The translations under genes were made by a program, and so were the position numbers. DNA of 64,000 nucleotides, taken from contig NC_006823.1 in assembly GCF_000025965.1 (NCBI RefSeq), positions 143,356 to 207,355 of the forward strand, given 5' to 3'. Shown one piece after another: positions 25,681-34,571 of this stretch (position 1 is its first letter; the number at the start of each line of letters is the position of its first letter). The notes beneath the pieces were generated by a model. It saw nothing but the letters and a program-made list of their open reading frames with translations. It did not search any database and was not told where the DNA came from. This stretch comes from Aromatoleum aromaticum EbN1. GTDB lineage: Bacteria > Pseudomonadota > Gammaproteobacteria > Burkholderiales > Rhodocyclaceae.

Positions 25681-26854
25681 GGTCGTCTGAGGTGAAGTGA
25701 ATCAGGCGGGCGCCAAGGATCGTCGCCAACTGCATGAGCGGATCGTTGGGCGCGGTTTCATGGCAGATCAGCACCCGGGCGTACTGCCCGGGGCGCACGT
25801 TGTAGAGGTAGTTCTGGACGGCTTCGCCATAGGGATCCGGTACCGCAAGGATGTGCCCCACCGCCCCCCACAGCAGGATCGGCGAACGGGTGGTGGACTG
25901 GACGCGCACGTCGACGCCACGCGCCTCAAGCGCCCGGCCAAGTGCGAAGGCCGCATGCATGAATTCGCCCGTACCGAGGACCAGGGTGGCGCCCTCCACC
26001 GGCTCACCAGCCAACCGTTCAACCAACCCTTTCGGTAGGGACACGCAGGTGGTGCGCCCCAGGCGACCGTAGCCGGCGTCCTCGAGCTGCACCTCATGCC
26101 CTGCTGAGCACTGGGCGGCGCTGTTCGTGAGCAAAGTTTCAGGCCCGGCGTCATCGCGGTGCTCGAAACACCAGGCGCCACGCAGCAAGCCACCGATTGA
26201 GCAAGGGATGCCCATGCGCTCGGAGAGCAGCCACCGCCGGTCTCCCGTGAAATCCGCAATCGTGGCGATATGCACACGAGAAAGCGCGGGCATGACACGA
26301 CGCAAAGCCGCAACAAGGTTCACGAACGTGTTGCCGGTGCTCAACTCGTCGTCCACCAATACAACCTGGGTGGCCGCGGCCAACGTCGCACGGTCGACGT
26401 CTCGCTGCGGCAAGTGCAGGAATAGCCGTGGTGCGTGGCTGTGAGACTCATCGAATCCCAACCACTCGGCCCCGGGGACCCTATAGCGTGTGCTCTGCAG
26501 ATACAACGGGTTCGAGCCGGGGTGCGCATGGGCCCAAGCCTCGAAAACCCCCTGCCCCAGTCCGGTTGCGGTTTCCGCCATGCCTATGAACACAACGGGC
26601 CCTTCGGCATCGGGCACCGTAGCAGCCAGTTGGCGATGCACGGACACCATCTCGCTCGGGATCGACGGGTAGTGCTTGCCAAGGACCTTGCTCAGGAAGA
26701 GGAACGCACGCTTTGGGTTTGCCCTTGCCGCGAAATCGAGGAGCGAGGCGAATGCAGATCGCCCCTCCTCGAGCTCGAGACGCAACACGCCGGTTGGAAG
26801 CTCCGAACGGATTGCGCGTGGCGCATCCCCAACGGCCAAGACCGCGGCACTCAT
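25655..26854 (-). CDS. Phosphoribosyltransferase-domain protein of ter pathway
   Basis: A 399-residue protein. PRPP-binding signature VVLVDDELSTGNTFVNLV near residues 178-195; upstream FIGMAETATGLGQGVFEAW forms the substrate side. The C-terminal half (VLGTGEFMHAAFALGRALE, then RVLICHETAP) corresponds to the TRSP extension seen in these ter-associated enzymes. Likely joins a ribose phosphate to a base-like substrate. The upstream ATP-grasp gene overlaps by 4 nt. Confidence 0.82.
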   Translation of the reverse strand: MSAAVLAVGDAPRAIRSELPTGVLRLELEEGRSAFASLLDFAARANPKRAFLFLSKVLGKHYPSIPSEMVSVHRQLAATVPDAEGPVVFIGMAETATGLGQGVFEAWAHAHPGSNPLYLQSTRYRVPGAEWLGFDESHSHAPRLFLHLPQRDVDRATLAAATQVVLVDDELSTGNTFVNLVAALRRVMPALSRVHIATIADFTGDRRWLLSERMGIPCSIGGLLRGAWCFEHRDDAGPETLLTNSAAQCSAGHEVQLEDAGYGRLGRTTCVSLPKGLVERLAGEPVEGATLVLGTGEFMHAAFALGRALEARGVDVRVQSTTRSPILLWGAVGHILAVPDPYGEAVQNYLYNVRPGQYARVLICHETAPNDPLMQLATILGARLIHFTSDDHAEEIPVC

Positions 26855-27873
26855 GACAGGCGCACCGCCTGGTTGATCTCGGCTACGCGCAGGCCACCCT
26901 CGATTGGCCCCGGCGCAACGGCATCAAGGCCTTGGTCGAAGGCTACGAGACCCAGATAGGGGAGATTCGGCCCTGCGAGGCACGCCATTGCGATACCACC
27001 CGACATGCGAGGGTTGATCTCAAGAATCCTGAGACCCTGATCCCCCTCGCGGAACTGGATATTCACGTTGCCGTTAAGCGCGAACTGCCGGATCAAGTGC
27101 GTGCAGGCATCCAGGATGTCCTCCCGCACCACAATCGTTTGCCCCTCCCCTGAGGCGAGAGGTTTGCGTCGAGCAACAGCACACACCAGCTCGCCGTTGA
27201 GCGCCACGCAGTCGACGCTGAACTCGTGTCCCGCCAGGAAGGGCATCAGCAGCATCGGCCGAAAACGCCCAGCCCGTTGCAGCATCTCGCGCAGTGACAC
27301 CAAGTCGATTCGGTACGGATTGCCGTCGAGCATCAGGTCAAAAGCACTTTTCCGTTCGGTGATCTGCCGGAACCCGATCCCGTAGACCGATACCGAAGGC
27401 TTCATGCACAGCACCTCGTGGCGCTCACGCATGCGTGCATATGCAGCGGCGAAGGTTTCGGCATCCTCGAATACTTCGAGTTCGGGCGAGGGTGCGCTGG
27501 GGGCGCACGCCTCGGCATAGAACCGGGCCTTATCGTGCAGGCGTTCAAGCGTGTCAGGCGCCGCAGCGCTAAGGACGCGCACCCCCTGATCCAGAAACCG
27601 CTTTGCATGGCGACCAATCAACGTGGCTTCCTTGCCGGGGACGAAGATATCGACACGCTGCTCTTTGCAAAAAGCCAGACACCAGCCAACGTAAGCTTCA
27701 CCGGTCAGCCCACTGGGCTCTGTCGCCGCATCATCGGCGGCCAACAGAGCCAGAGACTGCGGGTTCGGGTGTGAGCAAAGCAATCGATACCGGGCCTCGG
27801 CATCCCCCTTGCGAATCAAGGAGAGCGCCGAATGCACGGACGAGAACGTCTTGTTGAACCAAACCCGCTTCAT
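26851..27873 (-). CDS. ATP-grasp ligase of ter pathway
   Basis: A 340-residue ATP-grasp protein: N-terminal Rossmann-like segment (MKRVWFNKTFSSVHSALSLI), nucleotide-binding middle VLCMKPSVSVYGIGF, MPFLAGHEFSVDCVALNGE, and the metal-binding ILEINPRMSGGIAMA near the C-terminus. Similar to carbamoyl-phosphate or D-Ala ligase-like enzymes that form an amide or peptide bond using ATP. First of the five biosynthetic genes in the minus-strand ter operon; lies 7 nt after terZ. Confidence 0.85.
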   Translation of the reverse strand: MKRVWFNKTFSSVHSALSLIRKGDAEARYRLLCSHPNPQSLALLAADDAATEPSGLTGEAYVGWCLAFCKEQRVDIFVPGKEATLIGRHAKRFLDQGVRVLSAAAPDTLERLHDKARFYAEACAPSAPSPELEVFEDAETFAAAYARMRERHEVLCMKPSVSVYGIGFRQITERKSAFDLMLDGNPYRIDLVSLREMLQRAGRFRPMLLMPFLAGHEFSVDCVALNGELVCAVARRKPLASGEGQTIVVREDILDACTHLIRQFALNGNVNIQFREGDQGLRILEINPRMSGGIAMACLAGPNLPYLGLVAFDQGLDAVAPGPIEGGLRVAEINQAVRLS

Positions 27874-27880
27874 GAAAGGC

Positions 27881-28480
27881 TCACAGGTGGGGCGTGATCT
27901 GGGGCATCAGCTCGTTGAACGTGCGTCCCACCCCGTTCTCGCCGATCGCGTGCATTTTCCATTCGCCATTGTGGCGATACACCTTGGCCATGATCTGTGC
28001 CGTGTGATTGCCCTGCACAGAGAGGTTGTAACGCGCCACCTCGTTGTTGTTGGAGGCATCAACGATGCGGCAGTAGGCGTTGGCAACCTGCTGGAATGTC
28101 TGCCCGGTGAAGGAATTCACGGTGAACACGAGGGACTTCACCTGGGGAGGAACCCGCGACAGATCCACGATGATCTGCTCGTCATCGCCATCGCCCGCGC
28201 CTGTGCGGTTGTCGCCCGTGTGCGTGATGCTCCCATCGTGGCTCTTGAGTTGGCGAAACCAGACGCTGTCGGTGACTTGGCCCCGCTCATCAAACATCAG
28301 ACACGAAGCATCGAGATCGATCTCCTGCTCGCCGCCACCGCCGCCACCCAGAAAGCCCATCAGCCCTTTCTTTTCTTTCTTGACTGCATCCCAGCCGAGA
28401 CCCATCACGACTTTCGTGAGCGTGCCGCCGGCTTCCTTGCTCAAAGAAATCTTCTGCCCTTTCTGAAGGCTGATTGCCAT
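27881..28480 (-). CDS. terZ: TerZ-like TerD-family protein
   Basis: From ATG 28480 ([16 protein letters not shown]); the preceding in-frame start is less favoured because all paralogues begin with this sequence. 199 residues. Contains the Gly-rich insertion MGFLGGGGGGEQE typical of TerZ, then EIDLDASCLMF and the calcium-binding acidic stretch [17 protein letters not shown]. Ends RTFNELMPQITPHL as TerZ proteins do. Part of the minus ter operon. Confidence 0.85.
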   Translation of the reverse strand: MAISLQKGQKISLSKEAGGTLTKVVMGLGWDAVKKEKKGLMGFLGGGGGGEQEIDLDASCLMFDERGQVTDSVWFRQLKSHDGSITHTGDNRTGAGDGDDEQIIVDLSRVPPQVKSLVFTVNSFTGQTFQQVANAYCRIVDASNNNEVARYNLSVQGNHTAQIMAKVYRHNGEWKMHAIGENGVGRTFNELMPQITPHL

Positions 28481-28588
28481 TTTTTCTACTCCTGGATGAA
28501 TTGGGTTCAAAAGCCCGGCATGAGTCAGCCGGGCAGGGAATTACACCGTACTGCGAAGCGGTACCGCGGTGAGACTTGCCAAAAGCCC

Positions 28589-29293
28589 TCAACTACGGAC
28601 GTTGAGTTTTTCGGCTAGCCAGGCGAGAAAGCTTTGACGGTTACGCGAACAAACGATTACCTGCCCTTGCCCTGAGAAGCGCAGCACGACGCCTTCTCCA
28701 CTGGTGACACTGTTGGTGAGGTTTCTCAGAAGGCCCTGACTCTGCGAGGTGGACGCCGCGATTTCGTAGCGCAGCGTGCTGTCCCACGCGACCACGTGAC
28801 CGTTGTCGATCACAATGTCCTTACCGGGAGCGACGTCGAGGGTAAAAAGCGAGCCAAACCCTCCGACGACGACTTGTCCATCGCCCTGCGTTTCACCGAT
28901 GAAAAACCCACCAGTGCCACCGAAGAGCGCATTGCCAAGGCTTTGCATGCGGGCATTGACTTCGATCCGCTCTGTAGCTGCCACGTAGGCCCCATCACTC
29001 ATCCGGTACTGCCGTGCGCCCACGTCGAGCACTTGCATGCCGCCAGGCATGTTGGGGGCGAGCAAGCAGTCGCCGTCTCCGCGCTTGGCCTCGATGCGCT
29101 GCTGGAAGAAGGACTCCCCATTGGCCAGGCGTCGCATGGCGGCTCTGACCAAACCCCCTTGCATCGACCCAGTGAGATCGAGCGGGGCCTCCATCATGAC
29201 CATGGCGTCGGACTCGCAGAAGATCGTCTCGCCTTTGCGAAGTGAAACGTGCAGGAAAGGATCGACGTCACCCGTCACGGTAAAAATGGGCAT
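28589..29293 (-). CDS. AIM24/TIGR00266-family protein
   Basis: A 234-residue beta-rich protein. The pattern RKGETIFCESDAMVMMEAPL, GGFFIGETQGDGQVVVGGFG and DIVIDNGHVVAWDSTLRYE is that of the AIM24/TIGR00266 family (double-stranded beta-helix). Role is unknown; members are often found with TerD-like genes and in membrane-stress contexts. Sits within the ter operon between terD paralogues and terZ. Confidence 0.75.
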   Translation of the reverse strand: MPIFTVTGDVDPFLHVSLRKGETIFCESDAMVMMEAPLDLTGSMQGGLVRAAMRRLANGESFFQQRIEAKRGDGDCLLAPNMPGGMQVLDVGARQYRMSDGAYVAATERIEVNARMQSLGNALFGGTGGFFIGETQGDGQVVVGGFGSLFTLDVAPGKDIVIDNGHVVAWDSTLRYEIAASTSQSQGLLRNLTNSVTSGEGVVLRFSGQGQVIVCSRNRQSFLAWLAEKLNVRS

Positions 29294-29453
29294 TTGCTTC
29301 TTCGTGTATGAGGGGAATCTTGCAGATTCGCGTGACTACGCGACCTACTCCTCAGGCTTTTCGAGAATCGGGGGCTAGTGATCTGAAAGGTCTGGAGACG
29401 CTTGCTGAGTACGACCCGGCAGCGCCGGGTCGTGAGGAAGCAAGGCGTGTCGG

Positions 29454-30029
29454 TTAGACGTTGACACCGAAGTTCTTCGCAAGCGGGCCGAGACCACCAG
29501 CGAATCCTTGACCGATCGCCTTGAACTTCCATTCGCCGTTGTGCCGATAGATTTCACCGAAAATCATCGCCGTTTCAACCGAGGCGTCTTCGGAAAGGTC
29601 GAAACGGGCTATCTCCGCGCTCCCCTCGGCGTTCACGCAGCGCACGTAGGCGCTCGAGACCATGCCGAAATTCTGGCGCCGCGCTTCCGCATCATGGATC
29701 GTGACGCACACCGAAATCTTCTCGATATCGGCCGGCACCTTGTCCAGTTCGATGATGATCGACTCGTCATCGCCCTCACCATCGCCCGTGCGGTTGTCGC
29801 CGGCATGCTGAATGCTGCCGTCAGAGGACTTGGCCTGGTTGTAAAAAATGAAGCCGGCATCATTTTGCACCTTGCCCGTGCTGTTGAGCAGGAACGCGCT
29901 CGCATCGAGGTCGAAGCCGTCGCCATCGGTGGAGCGGACGTCCCAACCCAGGCCGACGATCATCTTCTTCATGCCGGGGGCTTCTTTCGAGAGGCTGATA
30001 TTGCCGCCTTTTTGCAGACTGATTGCCAT
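29454..30029 (-). CDS. terE: TerD/TerE-family protein
   Basis: A 191-residue single-domain protein starting [29 protein letters not shown] and [16 protein letters not shown] are the two acidic calcium-binding stretches; [20 protein letters not shown] and [19 protein letters not shown] match TerD/TerE ends. Which E. coli paralogue it corresponds to is unclear; the ending is closer to TerE. Its ribosome site GGAAGGAAATACAC precedes the ATG. Confidence 0.8.
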   Translation of the reverse strand: MAISLQKGGNISLSKEAPGMKKMIVGLGWDVRSTDGDGFDLDASAFLLNSTGKVQNDAGFIFYNQAKSSDGSIQHAGDNRTGDGEGDDESIIIELDKVPADIEKISVCVTIHDAEARRQNFGMVSSAYVRCVNAEGSAEIARFDLSEDASVETAMIFGEIYRHNGEWKFKAIGQGFAGGLGPLAKNFGVNV

Positions 30030-30070
30030 GTGTATTTCCTTCCTGGTTGCGGGTGGTGAGTGAAGCGGAT

Positions 30071-30649
30071 TTACTGAACGTTAACGCCGTGCGAAATCGC
30101 CAGTGCATGCAGGCCGCCGGCGTAACCCTGGCCGACTGCACGTAGCTTCCATTCGCCGTTGTGGCGATAGACTTCGCCGAAAATCATGGCTGTCTCTACC
30201 GAGGCGTCCTCAGTGAGATCAAAACGAGCCAGCTCGACATCGTTCTCACTGTTGATCACTCGGATGTAGGCGTTATGGACCATGCCGAAGTTCTGGCGAC
30301 GAACATCAGCTTCATGGATGGTGACCGCCACGACCAGTCTCGTAATGTCGCTCGGCACCTTGTCGAGTACGACGTTGATCGCCTCGTCATCCCCATCGGC
30401 GTCGCCGGTCCGGTTGTCGCCCGTGTGCTCGACCGAACCGCATGCGCTCCGAAGCTGACCGTAAAAAATGAAATCACTATCTGAGCGCACTTTGCCATTG
30501 GCGCCAACCATGAAAATGCTCGCATCGAGGTCGAAGTCGTCGCCCGAGGTCGAACGAGCATCCCAGCCGAGTCCGATCGTTACGTTCTTCAGATTCGGGG
30601 TTGTTTTCGAAAGGCTGATGTTCCCGCCCTTTTGCAAACTGATTGCCAT
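30071..30649 (-). CDS. terD: TerD-family protein
   Basis: A 192-residue protein, first gene of the minus ter operon. [19 protein letters not shown] start, [35 protein letters not shown] and [12 protein letters not shown]. The wording of the N-terminus ([18 protein letters not shown]) is closest to TerD. Ribosome site GAGGAGC upstream. Likely acts as a calcium-binding cytoplasmic partner of TerC at the membrane. Confidence 0.82.
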   Translation of the reverse strand: MAISLQKGGNISLSKTTPNLKNVTIGLGWDARSTSGDDFDLDASIFMVGANGKVRSDSDFIFYGQLRSACGSVEHTGDNRTGDADGDDEAINVVLDKVPSDITRLVVAVTIHEADVRRQNFGMVHNAYIRVINSENDVELARFDLTEDASVETAMIFGEVYRHNGEWKLRAVGQGYAGGLHALAISHGVNVQ

Positions 30650-30999
30650 GTGTCAAAGCTCCTCTACGAGTGCGTTTTTCGGTCAGGGGGTGCTGCGCAA
30701 GGCTGCAGATTACGGGGGTCCGCTTTCAAAGGCGATTTTTTACAAAGGGCACTTCTGCATTGAACAGATTTCGAGGCAAACAGTTTTTTCGCCCTCATAA
30801 GCGAAAACGCCTCTCGGCGGCTCCAGCCATTATGCAGATGTTCATGTGGCCTGCAAGTGACAAGTGAGGACATTTTTCACAGAACATAAAATTTCATGGG
30901 ATGGTGCAACATTGCACTTGTCGTTATGGCATATGATAGTGCTCATTGAGCGTGTGTTGCGCTCATTTCGGGTAGTTCCCTGGCCCTTCAGATCACACC
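30650..30999. promoter_or_regulatory. Divergent promoter region of the two ter operons
   Basis: A 350-bp gap between the minus and plus ter operons, more AT-rich than its surroundings, with no credible gene. It has a -10-like TATGAT at 30932-30937 for the plus operon and several A/T runs (for example CATAAAATTTCATG, 30889-30902). Inverted pieces GTGCAACATTGCAC (30904-30917) and AAGTGACAAGTGAGG (30853-30867) could be operators. No known regulator box is recognised. Confidence 0.5.
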
Positions 31000-31479
31000 A
31001 TGAAACAGCCGATCCCCAAAGGATTCCTCCTCTCGAGCCCCGTGCACTTCGTTGCGCTTGGACTTGGCGCCGGTCTGAGCCCGCGCGCCCCTGGTACGGT
31101 CGGCACATTGGTGGGCTTCCCGCTCTTCTTTCTCCTTTCTCCCTTGCCCCTTGCAGCACAGGTCGCAGCCCTGATCGTTTTCTTTGTTGGGGGGTGCGTG
31201 CTGTGTGAAATTACCGGCAAGGCACTCGGCGTGGCCGATCATGGCGGCATCGTGTGGGATGAAATTGTCGCGTTTTGCGCCGTGCTGATGACCGTGCCGA
31301 ACCACTGGGCATGGTGGGCGACAGCTTTCGTAGCCTTCCGCTTTTTCGATATCGTCAAACCCATGCCGATCGGATGGTTCGACCGGCGATACAAGAACGG
31401 CTTTGGTGTGATGTTCGACGACGTGTTGGCGGCAGGCTATGCCATCGCATGTCTCGCCTTCGCCCAGGCCTTGCTCTGA
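31000..31479 (+). CDS. pgpA: Phosphatidylglycerophosphatase A-like protein
   Basis: A 159-residue membrane protein with the PgpA pattern: GAGLSPRAPGTVGTLVGFP, a hydrophobic helix (VAALIVFFVGGCVLC), DHGGIVWDEIVAFCAV carrying the acidic active-site residues, and AFRFFDIVKPMPIGWFDRR. PgpA removes the phosphate of phosphatidylglycerophosphate. Finding this normally chromosomal phospholipid gene as the first gene of a ter operon suggests a membrane-adaptation role or a capture event. Confidence 0.85.
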   Translation: MKQPIPKGFLLSSPVHFVALGLGAGLSPRAPGTVGTLVGFPLFFLLSPLPLAAQVAALIVFFVGGCVLCEITGKALGVADHGGIVWDEIVAFCAVLMTVPNHWAWWATAFVAFRFFDIVKPMPIGWFDRRYKNGFGVMFDDVLAAGYAIACLAFAQALL

Positions 31480-31520
31480 ACCTCGAAACGAGAACCCGAT
31501 TCCCTCAAAGGAGATACTCC

Positions 31521-32159
31521 ATGCGTCGTCTTCCCGTGTACCTGCTCATCGACTGCTCCGGGAGCATGATGGGTGAGCCCATCGAAGCCGTAAAAGTCGG
31601 TCTGCAGACGATGACTTCCGCTCTGCGCACCGATCCGTACGCGCTTGAAACCGTGCATTTGTCGGTGATCACCTTTTCGCAGCAGGCGACGCAGAGCGTG
31701 CCGCTGACCGAGTTGGTTCAGTTCCAGGTACCGGACATTCACGCCAGCGGCACGACGGCACTGGGCGAGGCGCTGGCCTTGCTCGCGCAATGCATCGAGC
31801 GCGACGTGAAGAAGACGACCCCTGACAGCAAGGGCGACTGGAAGCCGGTGTGCTTCTTGCTGACCGACGGGCAGGCGACCGACGACTTGAACCGCGGCAT
31901 CGCCGCCTTGCGCAATGTGAAGATGGGCACACTCGTAGCGTGCGCGGCAGGCCCTTCGGCCAACACCGCTGAGTTGCGCAAGATCACCGAGTCAGTGGTC
32001 TCTCTCGATACGGCCGATTCGAACACCCTGAAGGCCTTCTTCCAGTGGGTAAGCGCTTCGGTCTCCGTTTCGAGCCAGAAGATCGAGCGCGGCGGCAAGG
32101 AAGCGGACGGGCTCTCCGAACTCCCGCCGCTCCCGCCCGAAATCAACCCCGCACTCTGA
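31521..32159 (+). CDS. terY: TerY-like von Willebrand factor A protein 1
   Basis: From ATG 31521 (MRRLPVYLLIDCSGSMMG) behind CAAAGGAGATACTCC; 212 residues. Intact metal-ion-dependent adhesion site: DCSGS, a Thr in SGTTALGEAL, and LLTDGQATDD. Hydrophilic, no membrane segment. TerY proteins pair with PP2C phosphatase and kinase genes in ter signalling modules. Forty-one nt after pgpA. Confidence 0.85.
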   Translation: MRRLPVYLLIDCSGSMMGEPIEAVKVGLQTMTSALRTDPYALETVHLSVITFSQQATQSVPLTELVQFQVPDIHASGTTALGEALALLAQCIERDVKKTTPDSKGDWKPVCFLLTDGQATDDLNRGIAALRNVKMGTLVACAAGPSANTAELRKITESVVSLDTADSNTLKAFFQWVSASVSVSSQKIERGGKEADGLSELPPLPPEINPAL

Positions 32160-32202
32160 AGCCCGGCATTCGCACAACCTCCGACTGGAAGAGAAATTCG
32201 AT

Positions 32203-32844
32203 ATGGCAGTGAGTCTGAAGAAGGGCCAGGGCATAAGCCTGCGCAAGGACGAGTTCGACCTCTCGAGCGTCACGATCGGGCTGGGATGGGACGTTGCGAC
32301 GGAGAGCAGGGGACTGCTGAAGTCGCTGTTCACGAAGAAGGAAGAGGACTACGACCTTGATGCGATCGCCTTTCTGCTTGGAAAGGATGGCAAGGTGCAG
32401 GACCTGGGTCGCGATCGCGCCGGGAACGTAACACTCACGAACTCCGACGTGATTTTCTTCAACAACCTGCGCCATCCTAGTGGCGCAATCTGGCTGACAG
32501 GCGACAACCGGACCGGCGACGGTGACGGGGACGACGAGCAGATCATCGTCCGCCTGAATGACCTGCATGCACGCTACGAGTCGATCATCTTCGTGGTGTC
32601 GATCTATCAGGGAAAGGAGAAGGGCCAGAGCTTCGGAAAGGTCTCCAACGCCTTCATACGCGCCGTCGACGCACGAGGCAAGGAGATCTGCCGGTACAAC
32701 ATCAGCGGAGACGCTTCTTACTCACAGTACCGCTCAATGACCTTCGCGCAAGTGAGCCGGCAGGGCGGCGCTTGGGAGTTCCGTGCGATCGGCACGCCTC
32801 ATGAGACAGATCGCTTCGTCGACGTCCTCAAGAACTACATTTGA
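32203..32844 (+). CDS. terX: TerX-like TerD-family protein
   Basis: A 213-residue protein: MAVSLKKGQGISLRKDEFD, an insertion after GLGWDV (LLKSLFTKKEEDYD) as in TerX, the acidic calcium site [17 protein letters not shown], and a C-terminus RFVDVLKNYI. Placed between two TerY genes in the plus operon, so it is probably the TerD-fold partner of the vWA proteins. Confidence 0.82.
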   Translation: MAVSLKKGQGISLRKDEFDLSSVTIGLGWDVATESRGLLKSLFTKKEEDYDLDAIAFLLGKDGKVQDLGRDRAGNVTLTNSDVIFFNNLRHPSGAIWLTGDNRTGDGDGDDEQIIVRLNDLHARYESIIFVVSIYQGKEKGQSFGKVSNAFIRAVDARGKEICRYNISGDASYSQYRSMTFAQVSRQGGAWEFRAIGTPHETDRFVDVLKNYI

Positions 32845-32858
32845 GGGGAGTCGATTCC

Positions 32859-33503
32859 ATGAGCTCTTCTCGTCGCCTTCCGGTCTATTTGCTCATCGAT
32901 ACCTCAGGTTCGATGCGTGGAGAACCTGTCGAATCCGTGAACGTCGGACTACGGGCCATGCAGACTTCGTTGCGCCAGAATCCTTACGCAATCGAGACTG
33001 TTCATCTTTCGGTCACGACCTTCGACTCCCAAATCAAAGATGTACTGCCGCTGACCGCCCTTGAGGACGCAACGATTCCGGAGATTGTCTGCCCGGCCTC
33101 TGGCGCCACCTTGCTTGGTGAAGCGCTCGAACACATTCTGGATCGAGCGAAGAAGGAAGTGCGCCAATCGAGCGCGGAACAGAAGGGGGATTGGGCCCCG
33201 CTGCTGTTCATCATGACCGACGGGAAGCCCACCGACACCTTCGTATTCAACCAGGTTGCACCGGCCATTAAGGCATTCAAGTTCGGTTCGATCATCGCCT
33301 GCGCAGCCGGCCCCAAGGCCGACCCTGCGGGCTTGCGACTCATCACTGATCATGTCGTCAGCCTCGACACCATGGATAGCGCTGCCTTCACCGCGTTCTT
33401 CCAGTGGGTTTCGGTCACGGTCAGCAGCGGCAGCATGAGCGTTGGCGCAGCGAATACGCTTAGCTTGCCGCCCACTCCCCCCGAAGTGAACGTGGTGATC
33501 TAA
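32859..33503 (+). CDS. terY: TerY-like von Willebrand factor A protein 2
   Basis: From ATG 32859 (MSSSRRLPVYLLIDTSGSM), preferred over the TTG at 32841 because TGAGGGGAG lies 8 nt upstream; 214 residues. MIDAS residues DTSGS, Thr in SGATLLGEAL and MTDGKPTD are intact. Close relative of the product at 31521, so the pair probably arose by duplication around terX. Confidence 0.85.
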   Translation: MSSSRRLPVYLLIDTSGSMRGEPVESVNVGLRAMQTSLRQNPYAIETVHLSVTTFDSQIKDVLPLTALEDATIPEIVCPASGATLLGEALEHILDRAKKEVRQSSAEQKGDWAPLLFIMTDGKPTDTFVFNQVAPAIKAFKFGSIIACAAGPKADPAGLRLITDHVVSLDTMDSAAFTAFFQWVSVTVSSGSMSVGAANTLSLPPTPPEVNVVI

Positions 33504-33518
33504 CGAGGAACCCAAACG

Positions 33519-34568
33519 ATGCGACGCCTACCGATTTTCTTCCTGGTCGATGTGTCTGAGTCGATGGCCGGCGACAACCTTCGCCAGTTGCAAGAAGGCC
33601 TTGAGCGCCTGGTCCGCTCGCTACGGGCAGACCCGTATGCGCTAGAGACGGTCTTCATCTCCGTCATTGCCTTCGCAGGCAAGCCGAAGACCCTCACGCC
33701 GCTGGTCGAGCTCTACCAGTTTTACGCACCACGGCTTCCGCTGGGGTCCGGAACCTCTCTGGGCAGCGCCATGGCACACCTCATGGACGAGATGGAGCGC
33801 ACCGTCCAGCGCTCCACGCCCGAGAAGAAGGGCGATTGGCGTCCTGTCGTCTACCTTCTCACCGACGGCAAGCCAACCGACGACATTGAGCCGGCAATCA
33901 AGCGCTGGAAGCGCGACTTTGAGGAGCGAAGCAATTTAGTGGCGATCGGCGTAGGCAAGCATGCCTCCCTGTCTGCGCTCCAGCGCTTCACAGAAAACGT
34001 CCTGAGCCTGGACGCGACCACCGAAGACGACTTCAAGCGCTTCATCGACTGGATCAGCCAGTCCGTTGCGAGCCAGAGCCGCAGCGTGAGCATGAACCAG
34101 GACGCGAAAATCAGCCTGGCCAAGGTCGATCACTCGATCATGGAGAGGATCGAAGAGATCGCTCAGGCCACCACCGTCGACGAGGACTTCGTGATCGTCG
34201 CGGGCAAGTGCCAATCCACCAAACTCCCGTACCTGATGAAGTTCGAGCGCATCGGGCAACGCTTCTCGACTCAGGAGCTGAGCGTAAACGCTGATCGCTA
34301 CAACCTCGTGGGTGTCTTCCCGGCCGAAAAGGACTACTACGAGCTGTCTGATCCGCGAGCAATGGCCAGAACGATCAACACCGATGCTCTGATCGGGGCA
34401 CCCGGGTGTCCGCACTGTGGGAATCGATTCGGGCTGGCCATGTGCGGCTGCGGCCAGATCTTCTGTGTCAGTGGAACCGGCGAGGCAACCTGCCCCGGCT
34501 GCAACCAGACCGTCGTGATGGGCGAGTCTGACGGTGAAGGCTTCGACATCAGCCGAGCGAGGGGCTGA
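33519..34568 (+). CDS. TerY-type vWA protein with C-terminal zinc ribbon
   Basis: A 349-residue protein. N-terminal vWA domain with MIDAS FLVDVSESMAG and LLTDGKPTDD. A second part from about residue 200 holds HSIMERIEEIAQATTVDED and ends in a cysteine-rich TerY-C domain: GCPHCGNRFGLAMCGCGQ, then CPGC, enough for two zinc sites. This longer form usually stands next to PP2C and kinase genes, as here, and probably docks them. Stop is 3 nt before the phosphatase gene. Confidence 0.82.
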   Translation: MRRLPIFFLVDVSESMAGDNLRQLQEGLERLVRSLRADPYALETVFISVIAFAGKPKTLTPLVELYQFYAPRLPLGSGTSLGSAMAHLMDEMERTVQRSTPEKKGDWRPVVYLLTDGKPTDDIEPAIKRWKRDFEERSNLVAIGVGKHASLSALQRFTENVLSLDATTEDDFKRFIDWISQSVASQSRSVSMNQDAKISLAKVDHSIMERIEEIAQATTVDEDFVIVAGKCQSTKLPYLMKFERIGQRFSTQELSVNADRYNLVGVFPAEKDYYELSDPRAMARTINTDALIGAPGCPHCGNRFGLAMCGCGQIFCVSGTGEATCPGCNQTVVMGESDGEGFDISRARG

Positions 34569-34571
34569 CCG

